A DNA stretch of 64,000 nt from JBCBEX01 sp038528235 (GTDB taxonomy: Bacteria > Bacteroidota > Rhodothermia > Rhodothermales > Rubricoccaceae): positions 24,552 through 88,551 of the forward strand of contig JBCBEX010000008.1 of assembly GCA_038528235.1 (NCBI GenBank), in the 5' to 3' direction. Within the stretch, counting starts at the first letter, position 1, and every line of letters starts with the position of its first letter. Below are positions 16,016 to 25,900 of this stretch, in pieces. Made by a program: the position numbers and the translations under genes. The notes beneath the pieces are model-generated. The model saw only the letters and a program-made list of their open reading frames with translations. It made no database searches and was not told where the DNA came from.

Positions 16016-16145
16016 AGACGGCGGGGCAGGGGAGCGGGACGGACCAAGAAACGAACAGCGCTGGGAGAACGTGCGGGCGCCGAACCCTGCGAGGCGCCGA
16101 GAGTATCGCACCGCCCCCACGCATTCACACCCACTCCTGATTCCG

Positions 16146-16625
16146 ATGCAACGAGCTCTCCTTTTCCTCTTCAGCGCGGTCCTCGTGGCCACCCTCGCCG
16201 CGTGTGGCGGCGGTGCCGATAGCAGCGAAGCCGCTGGCGGTGACTATCCCGACGGAGCCATCGTCATCCGGCCGGTTGGCAACGAGATGCGCTATGCCCA
16301 AACCGAGTTCACCGTCGATGCGGGCCAAGAGGTCACCGTCGTCTTCGAAAACACGGCCACGAGCCCCGCGATGCAGCACAACGTGCTCATCCTCAACTCG
16401 GACAACGACGAAGACGTCGAGCGCGTCGGCATCGCGGGCATGACCGCCGGCGACAACGGCTACGTCCCCGACGACCCCGCGGTGTTCGCCTACACGCCGA
16501 TGTCGCAGCCCGGCCAGACCGTGCAGGTCACCTTCACCGCGCCAACGGAGCCCGGCCGCTACCGCTACATCTGCACCTTCCCCGGACACTACTCGATCAT
16601 GCAGGGCGTGATGATCGTCGCGTAG
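16146..16625 (+). CDS. Blue (type 1) copper lipoprotein, azurin/auracyanin-like
   Basis: ATG 16146 gives a signal peptide with lipobox (LAAC, Cys20); the frame extends upstream but over the divergent gene. The 159-residue protein has the cupredoxin ligand set: His78 (MQHNVLI) and the loop CTFPGHYSIM giving Cys143, His148 and Met152. It should shuttle electrons on the periplasmic face, for example to a terminal oxidase. The spacing C-x4-H-x3-M is that of azurin and auracyanin rather than plastocyanin. It is transcribed alone, divergently from the HEAT-cyclophilin gene. Confidence 0.9.
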   Translation: MQRALLFLFSAVLVATLAACGGGADSSEAAGGDYPDGAIVIRPVGNEMRYAQTEFTVDAGQEVTVVFENTATSPAMQHNVLILNSDNDEDVERVGIAGMTAGDNGYVPDDPAVFAYTPMSQPGQTVQVTFTAPTEPGRYRYICTFPGHYSIMQGVMIVA

Positions 16626-16735
16626 GTCGATGTTCGATTGTCGATTTGGGATGTTCGATGTGAGTCGAAAGGACAACTCAGCGATGGTCATGTCTTTACC
16701 GATCGAAAATCTAACATCCTAGATCTACCATCGAC
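16626..16735. repeat. Short-unit degenerate repeat with dyad symmetry before the MoxR gene
   Basis: The 110 bp contain variations on a TCGATGTT / TCGATTTG unit (TCGATGTTCGATTGTCGAT...GGATGTTCGATG), then the reverse complement of the same kind of unit (GATCGAAAATCTAACATCC...CCATCGACATG). The left and right halves can fold onto each other. It is strikingly A/T-rich against its flanks. Confidence 0.55.
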
Positions 16736-17785
16736 ATGCTCGATCCTACGCCACCCAGTCCAGCGGACTCTGCGGTCCACGCGTCTGGCCTCACCTCCGC
16801 CGACATCGCCGCGTTGGCGGAGGAGGTCGAGCGAGAGAGTGCCTTCGTGCGCACCCTCACAGACGCCCTTGCGGACGTGGTAGTCGGGCAGCGGCACATG
16901 GTCGAGCGGCTGCTGATCGGGCTGCTCGCGGGCGGGCACGTCCTCCTCGAAGGCGTGCCGGGCCTTGCCAAGACGCTCACCGTGAGCGCCCTCGCCGAAG
17001 CCCTCGACGCCGACTTCCAGCGCATCCAGTTCACGCCCGACCTGCTCCCGGCAGACCTCCTCGGCACGCTGATCTACAACCAGCGCACCGCCGACTTCCA
17101 AATCAAGAAGGGGCCGATCTTCGCCAACCTCGTCCTGGCTGACGAGGTGAACCGCGCGCCCGCGAAGGTCCAGAGCGCCCTCCTCGAAGCAATGCAGGAG
17201 CGCCAGGTCACCATCGGCGAGACGACGTTCCCGCTGCCGAAGCCGTTTCTCGTCCTCGCGACGCAGAACCCGATCGAGCAGGAGGGGACGTATCCGCTCC
17301 CCGAGGCACAAGTCGACCGGTTCCTCTTGAAGGTGGTGGTCGGCTATCCGTCGCGCGACGAGGAGTTGGAGATCATGCGGCGTATGGCCCGCACGGGCGA
17401 GCGCACAGCGATTCCGACCGTCGTCACGCCGCAGCAAGTGCTCAAGGCGCGCGGTCTGCTCAACCGTTTCTACGTGGATGAGCGCGTGGAGCACTACATC
17501 GTCGACCTCGTGATGGCGACGCGCCAGCCGGGCCGCTACCGCCTCGCCGACATCGCGCCGCTTCTGAGCTTCGGCGCGTCGCCGCGCGCGACCATCGGGC
17601 TCAACCTCGCTGCGCGCGCCCACGCCTTCCTCGACGCCCGCGCGTACGTCACCCCCGACGACGTCCGCGCCATTGCGCCCGACGTGCTCCGGCACCGTCT
17701 CGCGCTCACCTACGAGGCCGAAGCCGAGGAAATCACGACGGACCACCTCGTCCGGAAAATCCTGGACGCCGTCGAGGTCCCCTGA
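16736..17785 (+). CDS. MoxR-family AAA+ ATPase
   Basis: The 349-residue MoxR ATPase has Walker A in EGVPGLAKT (~residues 73-81), Walker B in LVLADEVNRAP (~128-138), the sensor-1 strand FLVLATQNPIEQEGTYPLPEAQVDRF and a C-terminal lid helix bundle. MoxR proteins are chaperone-like ATPases that act with DUF58/von Willebrand-domain partners. No such partner follows here; the next gene is hprK after a 72-bp repeat tract. The start is supported by the usual ~35-residue lead before the ATPase core. The function in this organism is unknown. Confidence 0.92.
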   Translation: MLDPTPPSPADSAVHASGLTSADIAALAEEVERESAFVRTLTDALADVVVGQRHMVERLLIGLLAGGHVLLEGVPGLAKTLTVSALAEALDADFQRIQFTPDLLPADLLGTLIYNQRTADFQIKKGPIFANLVLADEVNRAPAKVQSALLEAMQERQVTIGETTFPLPKPFLVLATQNPIEQEGTYPLPEAQVDRFLLKVVVGYPSRDEELEIMRRMARTGERTAIPTVVTPQQVLKARGLLNRFYVDERVEHYIVDLVMATRQPGRYRLADIAPLLSFGASPRATIGLNLAARAHAFLDARAYVTPDDVRAIAPDVLRHRLALTYEAEAEEITTDHLVRKILDAVEVP

Positions 17786-17857
17786 TTTTCGATGTTTGAT
17801 TTATGATTTACGATTGGGTCATGCTCAACATTATAAATCTTCAATCTCAAATCGCAA
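17786..17857. repeat. Short-unit degenerate repeat between moxR and hprK
   Basis: GATTT-type units (CGATGTTTGATTTATGATTTACGATTG) on the left face their inverse on the right (ATAAATCTTCAATCTCAAATCG). It is very A/T-rich compared with the flanking genes and of the same kind as 16626-16735. Confidence 0.5.
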
Positions 17858-18877
17858 ATGAGAACGCCTCAGCCCTTCAAAAAGCAATCGATCACCGTCG
17901 CCTTCATGATGGCGGAGATGCGCGAGACGGTGCATGTCGAGATCGAGACGGTGCACGAGGGGGAGGCCGAGGAGCGGCTCGTGACGGAGAGCAACCTCCA
18001 CCGTCCGGGCATCGCGCTCGCGGGCTACACCGACCTCTTCACGCACCAGCGCGTGCAGGTGCTCGGCAACACCGAAAATCAGTTTCTCGCTCACCTCGAC
18101 GAGGACGACCGCGCCGCGGCGTTCCAGCGGCTCGTCAATTTCCCCGTCCCGTGCCTCATCCTCACAGAGAGCAACCAGCTTCCAATCGCGCAGGTCGAGC
18201 AGGCGAAGCGGGCCGGGGTACCCGTCTACCGGACGCCGATGCCGTCCACCGAGTTTATGTACCACCTCCGGGACTTCCTGGAGGACCAGTTCGCGCCGAT
18301 GCAGACCGTCCATGCCTCGATGGTGGACGTCTACGGCGTGGGCCTGCTGATCGTCGGCAAGTCGGGCATCGGTAAGAGTGAGGTGGCGCTCGACCTCGTG
18401 GAGCGCGGCCACCGGCTCGTCGCGGACGACGTCGTTGTGGTAACGAAGAAGGCCGAGAACGTGGTCATGGGCGCGGGGACCGACCTCATGGGCCACTTCA
18501 TGGAGATCCGCGGCATCGGCCTCGTGGACGTGCGCGCGATGTTCGGCATCCGCGCGATCCGCTTCCAGAAGCGCATCGAGGTGGTCGTGGAGATGGAGCA
18601 CTGGGAGCCCGACCGCGAGTACACCCGCGTCGGCATGACGGGCGAGGCGCAGGAGCTACTCGGCGTCGATCTGCCGCTCGTGCGCCTACCGATCATCCCG
18701 GGCAAGAACGTGACGGTGATCTGCGAGGTCATCGCCATGAACCACCTGCTGCGGCACTACGGCTACGACCCCGCTGAGATCATGAAGCAGCGGCTCGCCG
18801 AGCGCATCGCGGCGAAGAACGGTGGGGCCGCTAGACCGCGTCGCGGCGTGACCTACTTCGAGCACGACTACGAGTAG
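17858..18877 (+). CDS. hprK: HPr kinase/phosphorylase
   Basis: The 339 residues have the HprK layout: an N-terminal domain (~1-145), then the kinase domain with the P-loop IVGKSGIGKSE (~165-175), a preceding His152 (VHASMVDVYG), the RLVADD acidic pair (~187-191) and the family signature MEIRGIGLVDV (~215-225). It phosphorylates or dephosphorylates HPr at Ser46 and links sugar status to transcription. In Bacteroidota-type genomes it often serves a regulatory pathway without sugar PTS. No HPr gene is in the window. It is separated from moxR only by a repeat tract, so co-transcription is possible. Confidence 0.95.
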   Translation: MRTPQPFKKQSITVAFMMAEMRETVHVEIETVHEGEAEERLVTESNLHRPGIALAGYTDLFTHQRVQVLGNTENQFLAHLDEDDRAAAFQRLVNFPVPCLILTESNQLPIAQVEQAKRAGVPVYRTPMPSTEFMYHLRDFLEDQFAPMQTVHASMVDVYGVGLLIVGKSGIGKSEVALDLVERGHRLVADDVVVVTKKAENVVMGAGTDLMGHFMEIRGIGLVDVRAMFGIRAIRFQKRIEVVVEMEHWEPDREYTRVGMTGEAQELLGVDLPLVRLPIIPGKNVTVICEVIAMNHLLRHYGYDPAEIMKQRLAERIAAKNGGAARPRRGVTYFEHDYE

Positions 18878-18920
18878 CGGGCTGTCGGCGAACGGCTCAC
18901 GGCTCTTCGTAGAAGAAGGT

Positions 18921-19003
18921 GTCATCCTGAACTCGGTTCAGGATCTCTGACGGTCGCGGTGTTTCAGGACATCGCCGAGATGCTGAACCAAGTTCAGTAT
19001 GAC
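18921..19003. repeat. GTCATCCTGA-type palindromic element, copy 2
   Basis: The left arm 18921-18947 (GTCATCCTGAACTCGGTTCA...) pairs with the right arm 18977-19003, whose inverse reads GTCATACTGAACTTGGTTCA..., with three mismatches over 27 positions and a ~29-nt loop. It lies downstream of hprK in the convergent gap. Confidence 0.75.
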
Positions 19004-19039
19004 AATCATGGAAGTAGGCAGCCCCATCCGGTATGAACT

Positions 19040-19059
19040 ATAGGCTCCCGGGAGCCTAT
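19040..19059. terminator. Bidirectional palindrome between hprK and the T9SS cargo gene
   Basis: ATAGGCTCCCGGGAGCCTAT is a perfect 20-bp palindrome in the convergent gap, 14 bp past the minus-strand stop at 19074. It is probably a shared terminator, though no T-run is present. Confidence 0.5.
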
Positions 19060-19073
19060 GCTACGACGGGCCC

Positions 19074-22000
19074 TCACCGCAATCGCGTGAGACGGAGCGC
19101 GTCGGTGCCATCGGGTGTGCGAACCTGAACGACGTACACGCCGCTCGGCACCGATCCTGCGTGCCACGGCACCGCGTGCGTTCCGGGCGCGAGCAGCCCG
19201 TCGTGCAGCACGGCCACGCGACGGCCGAGCAGGTCGAAGACGGCCACCTCGGCGCGCGTCGCTACGGGCACGTCTACACGCAGCGTCGTCGTCTCCGCGA
19301 ACGGGTTCGGGTAGGCCGCGGAGAGACGCACCGCTGTTGGGCGTGCCGCCGAGTCGTCCTCGTTGGCGACGGGCGCTTCGGCAGGCAGCGCGACCGTCGT
19401 GAGGCCGAGCGCAGGGCCGTCCTGGTTCGCCGCCGGGTCGAGGAACCCCGAGAGCACAACGAACTGCACGGTCGAGGGGTCACTGAAGTCGAGATCGTAG
19501 GTGCCCACCGTCGCCCCGTCGGCGTGGCGGCGCACCTCCACGCGCGGCGTTGTGCGGTCGAGGGCCAGCGGCACCGAGACGGCGTTGAACGTCAGGCTGT
19601 CCGCGACTACGGTCCCGTCGGGGAGCACCACGTCCACGGCGGGCGCATCGGTGACGGCGTGGACGAACCGCGCGAGCAGACGGTCGCCGAGCGGGAGGGC
19701 GCGGTCGGGTGCTCGTAGGGCGACGAGCCCGATGCCCGTGTCGAGGCCGTCGGGGTTGGGCGCGTAGTCGCCGGGCGTGTCCACCCCGGTCACGGCAAAG
19801 GTGACGCCGCCGATGTTGTCCACGACGAGCGTGTCGGTGGACAGCACCGTCCCGTCTTCGGCGGCGAGTTCGAACACGAGCGGCTGGCCCACGGGGAAGT
19901 CGGTGGTCGTGACGACGCTCTCGCCGAACGCGACCGTGCCCAGCACCTCGCCGGATGGTGACGAGGCCGCTCTGCCGAGGCTCGGGTTGGCGCAACTCAG
20001 TTGCGCGGTGGGTCCCACATAGGCCACGCTGGTCACACTGCGTCCGCCTCCCGAGCCCCCAGATCCACCTCGGCTGCGGCTGCTCACACTGGTGACGACG
20101 ACGGGCGGCGGAGGTCGGTAGTCGCGCCACTTCGCCAGTCCGGGCGCCTGCTGCCCTGCGCCCACCTCGCTGAACTGCCCGCCGACGTACCAGGTGCTCG
20201 TGTCGAAGCGGCCGATCCGGCACGAGGTCCAGCCCGTGTCGAAGACGGTGCCGTTCGTCCCGCCGCCGATGGAGGTGAACACCTCCGGGCCGCGCCGCAC
20301 GGGGTCGTCGTCGAACTGCCCGCCGGGGTAGAGCGGCGCGTAGTTCCGCAGCAGCACCACATTGGGCGACGTGATCGTGTTGCCGAACTCGTCGTAGGCC
20401 TCCGTAAACGTGCCCGTGACCATGTAGGCGAAGGCTCCGTTGTCCTCGCCAAAGAACGAGATGCTTGGCGAAGATGAGGCCTCAGGGCGAAACTCGATGG
20501 AAAGGACGGGGCCGTTGGTGCCGTTCCCAGGCGTCCCGCTCGCCTGGCCGAACGGCAAACCGAGTTCGGACCACCGCGAGCCGCCGGTGCCGACCAGCAC
20601 GCGGGCTAGGTTGGAGACGGGTAGGTTGGGGCCGTCGGTCAGCACGCTCGTAAAGCTGCCGCCCACGTAGAGCGTCGTCGAGGTCACGTCCAGGCGGCAT
20701 TGGTCAGGACCAGCGAGGCGCTGATTTAGGGTCGCAAGCCGCGTCGCGGACGAGCGTAGACTTTCGAGGGCGTAGACCGGACCGGCCGGGCCGCCGCCGA
20801 TAGCGCGCCACTGTCCGTCCGTCGTGAGCCAGGCAAGGTTGCGCGCGCCGGCGACGCCCATGCCGTTCGCGTCTAGCACGGTGTTGAACTGCCCACCAAT
20901 GAACAGCGCGTGCCCTTCCAGGCCATCGTCGGTCGGCACCAGACGGGACCGCTGCCCCGCTTCGAGGCGCAGGGCGAAGACGGGGCCGGTGGGACCACCC
21001 GTGACGGCCTCCCAGCGGTTCGAGCGAAGGTTGTAGCGTGCCAGGTTGCGCACGGCCACCGTCGAGCCGTCAGCGTTGGTCGCCGTGTCGAACTCGCCGC
21101 CGACGTAGATGAATTCGCTCGCGTCCTCGTCAAAGCGGCAGGGAAGGGGGAGGTGGTCGATGGCGTGGACCGTGCCAGTGCCGGGCACGCCGCCGAGGCT
21201 CACGCCGAGCCCGAGCGCCTGCCAGCGTTCGTTGCCGAAGCGCCAGAGCGCCACGTTGCTCACGGGCACCGCCGTGCCGTCGTCCTGCGTCACCTCGGTG
21301 AACTGCCCCGCGATCATCATCGCCAAGCCACCACCGTCTGCGACAAGCGGCAGCGCGGTGGCGCGGAGCGCATGCACGATGCCGCTGGGATCGGTGATGC
21401 CCTGGCCGGGGTCGTCCCAATCGAATCCCGTCGTGGAGAAGGCAATGCGGTTGACCGGACGAGTTCGCACCGACGCGAGGTCGCCACCGACGGCCACGAG
21501 GCGGATCAGGTCGAGCGGGTCGCCGTTGCGCGGCACGATCAGCTCCTCGACGGCCCGCACGGTGCCGCTCACGCCCACGAACGGCGGCTGGGGCGACGTC
21601 CACGCACCGTTCCAGAGTGCGAAGTTGGCAACGGTGGTGAGAGAGCCGTTGAACAGGAAGAAGTTGTCGAACAGCCCACCGGCGAAGAGGTAGCGTCCAG
21701 GCCGCCCCCGGTTGGCCGCTAGGGTGCTCGGGAAGCCATTGGCGATGACGGCGATGGCCGACCAGTTCGCGAAGCCTGCGTTGGACTGGTGGATCGTGGA
21801 GCGCACGCCGAAGCCGCCGTCCCCGAAGGCGTAAAGAAAGCCCGCGCCGTCCAGGACAAGGTCGTAGATGTTGGGCTCGAGGTCGAGGCCGCTGCCGAAG
21901 CCCGACCACACCGTGCCGTTGTAGCGCCACACCTGGCGTACGTCGGTGTTGATCTCGATCCCGGTCCCGCCGATGAAGACGTTGGTCCCGTCCGTGGCGA

Positions 22001-22760
22001 TGGTGCGCGGCGTGCTCGCTCCGGCGTCGAGGCCGTTGAAGAGCGCCTCCCATTGCCCCGTGGCAAACCGGAAGCGGGCGACCTGCCGCACCGTCAGCGT
22101 TGTGCCGTCGCCCTGCGTCGCCGTTTCGAAGCGGCCCGTGACCACTACGTTGCCGAATGGATCGGCGTCAAGGTCCACGACGGGGTCGCTCACGCCGAGG
22201 CCGAGCCCTTCCCAGATGCCCGTGCTCTGGTTCCATCGCCCGATGTTGCCGAGCGTCGTCCCGTCCGTGGCCTGCGCGAAGCGACCGCCTACGAGCAGGT
22301 TCCCTGCGGCATCCACGTCGATTGTCTGGACGGTGGCCTGGTCCAGACCGCCACCCAAATCGTCCCACTGCCCCGTTGCGATGTCGTAGCGCGCGACGTA
22401 CGCGACGCCCACGCTACCGCCGTTCCCGTTGACGGCACGGTCGGTCCCGACCTGCGTCGCGACGTAGAGCGCATCACCCCCATCGGTCACGGCGATGCGG
22501 TTGGCGTATTGCGGCGGGAGGCCTGGCAGCGTCGTCCACTGGCTGCCGTCCCAGCGCGCCATCTCCGGGCGGAAGCCGTTTGGTTGAAACTGAAGCACGT
22601 AGACGTTTCCCGCTGCGTCCATCGCACTGGATACGGGCTGTGGAAGCGACTGCGCGCCCGTGCTGAGCGGCTGCCACGACGGCTGCGGCTGCGCGGACGC
22701 GGACAGCGCGAGCAGGACCGCGAGGCCAAGAAGGAGGGAGGACGACGTGAAACGGTACAT
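19074..22760 (-). CDS. Very large T9SS-secreted beta-propeller protein
   Basis: The 1228-residue protein has a signal peptide (~1-23, ALSASAQ). Residues ~30-930 are kelch-like propeller units: repeated WxALGxGV/WEALGLGV strands followed by NVALWRFG, NLARYNL or VARYDI strands and YVGGxF/IGGQFN turns. A Ser/Gly hinge (VSSRSRGGSGGSGGG) follows, then a DUF4397-like domain (ARFVHAVTDAPAVDVVLPDG). The last ~80 residues form a type A Por sorting domain (YPNPFAETTTLRV, VFDLLGRRVAVL, PSGVYVVQV). It should cross the outer membrane through T9SS and be attached or released. It is downstream of, and co-oriented with, the hybrid regulator gene. Confidence 0.9.
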   Translation of the reverse strand: MYRFTSSSLLLGLAVLLALSASAQPQPSWQPLSTGAQSLPQPVSSAMDAAGNVYVLQFQPNGFRPEMARWDGSQWTTLPGLPPQYANRIAVTDGGDALYVATQVGTDRAVNGNGGSVGVAYVARYDIATGQWDDLGGGLDQATVQTIDVDAAGNLLVGGRFAQATDGTTLGNIGRWNQSTGIWEGLGLGVSDPVVDLDADPFGNVVVTGRFETATQGDGTTLTVRQVARFRFATGQWEALFNGLDAGASTPRTIATDGTNVFIGGTGIEINTDVRQVWRYNGTVWSGFGSGLDLEPNIYDLVLDGAGFLYAFGDGGFGVRSTIHQSNAGFANWSAIAVIANGFPSTLAANRGRPGRYLFAGGLFDNFFLFNGSLTTVANFALWNGAWTSPQPPFVGVSGTVRAVEELIVPRNGDPLDLIRLVAVGGDLASVRTRPVNRIAFSTTGFDWDDPGQGITDPSGIVHALRATALPLVADGGGLAMMIAGQFTEVTQDDGTAVPVSNVALWRFGNERWQALGLGVSLGGVPGTGTVHAIDHLPLPCRFDEDASEFIYVGGEFDTATNADGSTVAVRNLARYNLRSNRWEAVTGGPTGPVFALRLEAGQRSRLVPTDDGLEGHALFIGGQFNTVLDANGMGVAGARNLAWLTTDGQWRAIGGGPAGPVYALESLRSSATRLATLNQRLAGPDQCRLDVTSTTLYVGGSFTSVLTDGPNLPVSNLARVLVGTGGSRWSELGLPFGQASGTPGNGTNGPVLSIEFRPEASSSPSISFFGEDNGAFAYMVTGTFTEAYDEFGNTITSPNVVLLRNYAPLYPGGQFDDDPVRRGPEVFTSIGGGTNGTVFDTGWTSCRIGRFDTSTWYVGGQFSEVGAGQQAPGLAKWRDYRPPPPVVVTSVSSRSRGGSGGSGGGRSVTSVAYVGPTAQLSCANPSLGRAASSPSGEVLGTVAFGESVVTTTDFPVGQPLVFELAAEDGTVLSTDTLVVDNIGGVTFAVTGVDTPGDYAPNPDGLDTGIGLVALRAPDRALPLGDRLLARFVHAVTDAPAVDVVLPDGTVVADSLTFNAVSVPLALDRTTPRVEVRRHADGATVGTYDLDFSDPSTVQFVVLSGFLDPAANQDGPALGLTTVALPAEAPVANEDDSAARPTAVRLSAAYPNPFAETTTLRVDVPVATRAEVAVFDLLGRRVAVLHDGLLAPGTHAVPWHAGSVPSGVYVVQVRTPDGTDALRLTRLR

Positions 22761-22919
22761 GGACGCCGAGGGCTAGCTAGCTGCAAAGCACAACCCTGGG
22801 CGCGAGCTGTGGTCCGCACACGCGGACGCGCCAAGGTGGTGCGCTCGCGCTCGCGCATGCCTGCCATTCGCTGGCGCATTTCTGCCAGTCGGGCTTCTCA
22901 CGCTATGCGCTCAGCCATT

Positions 22920-25900
22920 CTATCCCTCGCCATAGACCGAGGGCAGCACACCGAACTCGGTCTTGAACCGCTTTGTGAAGTGCGACTCGCTGCGGAAGCC
23001 CACCGCGTAGGCGACCTCAGCGACGGTGCCGCTGCGTCCGGCCAGCAGCGTCGCAGCTCGCTGAAGCCGCATCGCTCGCACGAAAGCCGCCGGGGTGAGC
23101 CCCGTCAGCGCCCGCATCCGCCGGTGCAACTGCCGCGGGCTCAACGCGAGCCGGTCGGCTAGCACCTCGACGGTGAGGTGCGGGTCCGCCAGCGCGTCCT
23201 CCACGACAGCACGCACTCGCTCGACGAACGCGGCATCGTCCGAGGTGACAACGATCTCGCTCGGTTGCACGACCACCTCGCGGCGGAAGCGGTCGCGTAG
23301 TGTCTGGTGCCGCGCCACCAGGGCGTCGAGGTGGGCGCGGAGGACGGGTAGGCTAAACGGCTTGGCGAGGTAGACGTCGGCTCCGGCATCAAGACCGGCT
23401 ACCCTGTCGGCGGCGTCGGCGCGGGCCGTGAGCAGCACGATGGGCGTCGCCCGGAGCGCCTCATCGGTCCGCAGCGCAGCGGTGAGGGCGAGGCCGTCCA
23501 TGTTCGGCATCATCACGTCGCTCACGATCAGGTCCGGGCGCAGCGATTTCGCGAGGGCGAGCGCCTCGGCACCGTCGGCGGCCGGGTAGACCTCGTAGCC
23601 TTCGGCAAGCGCACGGGCGAGAAAGTCGCGGAGGGCCGCGTGGTCCTCCACCAGCAACAGCGTCGGTCGTTCGCCCAGCGCAAGCGAGTCGTCGCTAGCC
23701 TCGGCCATCCTTCTGGGAAGGCGGGGTACAGTGGCAGCCTGGGACGAGCTAGGCGTCAGCGCAACAGGTGCGGCATCGGTCGTAGGGAGGGCGACCACGA
23801 AGGTGCTGCCGACGCCCACTTCGCTGGTCACGCTGACCGTGCCTCCGTGCGCCTCCACCAACTCCTTCGCCAACGCGAGCCCGATTCCGGTCCCGGCCCG
23901 GCCCGACGTGGGCGAGGTCTCGACTTGGTAGAACCGATCGAACACATGCGGCAGCGCCTCTGCCGGGATGCCGCTGCCGGTGTCCTCGACCGTCAATCTC
24001 GCGATTCCTTCCGAAGCCGCTAGCTGGACGGTGATGCGACCTCCCTCCGGCGTGTGCGCGAGTGCATTGCTGACCAGATTGGCGACGACCCGTCTGAGGT
24101 GCCGCGCTTCGCCGAGGACGACAGGTGAGGGCTCGACACCGGCGACGACGAGCGTGAGGCCATGCTGGACCGCCTCGGACTCGAAAGCGGCGACCGTGCC
24201 TACCACGAGATCGCCGAAGTCGATCGGCGTGCGATCGAGCGCGAGATGGCCCGCTTCGAGCTTGGCGAGGTCAAGAAGCTGGTTGACGAGGTCGAGCAGG
24301 TGCGTGGCCTGCGCGTGCGCGGTGTGGAGGTCCCCCTCAGCCTGGGCGCCAGCGAGTGCTCGCTCCAGCGGGCCGAGCACCAGCGTCAGCGGCGTGCGGA
24401 ACTCGTGGCTCAGGTTCTCGAAGAGCCGGTTCTTCGCAGCGTCGAGCTTCCGAAGCTGCGCCGCTTGCGCCTCCACGACAGCCCGGGCCGCGCGTGTCTC
24501 GGCGAGAGCGTCCTCGGTGCGCTGCTTCTCCGCTTCGAGCGCAGCGGTACGCTGGCGGACTTGTGCTCGGAGAAGGTCGGCGCGCTGCCTCAAACCCCGC
24601 ACGCGAGCCGCATACGCGGCAAGGCCGAAACCTACGAGGACAAGCGTGAGGCCAAGCCGGAACCACCACGTCTGTGAGAGGCGTGGCTCCACGGTGAAGG
24701 CATACCGTGCTGGCTCCGCACTCCAAACGCCCTGGTGGTTGGCGGCTTCCACGTAAAACGTGTAGCGACCCGGCGCGAGGTTGGTGTAGACCGCCGAGCG
24801 CCGGAGGCCCGTCGCCGTCCAGCCCTCATCGAAGCCGTCAAGGTGGTAGCGGTAGTGGACTCGGTCAGGCGCGGTGAGGTCAAACGCGTTGAAGTGCAGT
24901 TCGAGACGGTTAAGCGCTGGGGGGAACCGGGCGGGTGCTGCGGGCCCCATGAAGCTGTTGGCATCCGCATCGACGCGTGTTACGGCAACGGGCGGAGGCG
25001 GCAGCGATGGTGGGAGGGCGTCGAGGTCCACGATGGCGACGCCCAGCGTGGTGGGGAAGAAGAGGCGGCCGTCCTCCGCGCGAGCAGCGGGGGGACTGAA
25101 ACCATACACGCCTTCACCGGACACGCCTACCTCTGGCCCGTACGAGGTCCCGGCTACTCCGTCGATCTGGCCGTCCGCCAGCGCGTGCAGGTCGCGCTTG
25201 CGAACGCGGTAGAGGCTGTTGACGCGGCGCGTCCAGAGCGAACCGGCGCCGTCGTCCAGGAGCATCCGCTCGTGGTCGAGCGCGTCGAAGCGGAGCGTGC
25301 CGTCGGGTGCCGTTGTCAGCCGCGAAAGCAGCCCGCCACCGCCGATCCAAAGCGTCCCTGGTGCCGCGTCGTCATCTTCGAGAAGCGCAAAGACGGCGTT
25401 TTCCGCGAGGCCGTCGGTCGTGGTGAAGTTGTCAAAACGCGTCGTGTCCGGAGTAGCGTGCAGGCGCACCAGGCCGCCATCGGTGCCGGCCCACAGGCGC
25501 CCGAGCGTGTCCTGGGTAAGCACGCGGACGATCCCGCTGGGAAGTCCATGGGCGACGCCATACCGATGCAATCGCCCGTCCAGATCGCGCCGCCAGAGAC
25601 CCTGTCCGTTGTGGCCAATCCAGAGGCGGCCTGCCTGGTCTTCGAGCAACGACAACGCGTCGATGGTCCCTTCAAGGCCGTCGACTAAGGCCAGCGCGCC
25701 GTTGACAGGGCGCGCGATGCCACGACCAGCTAGCCCCACCCATGGTCGACCGTCGCGAGCGGAGGCGAGCGAGAGCACCGCGTTGCCACGTGCCGCGTCG
25801 GGCAGACGAAACACGTCGAGCCGGTCGCCGCGAAGGCGGTGCAGCGCTCCGCGCCGCGTCCCGATCCACATCGTCCCTGCCGGCGCTTCCAGCAGAGGGC

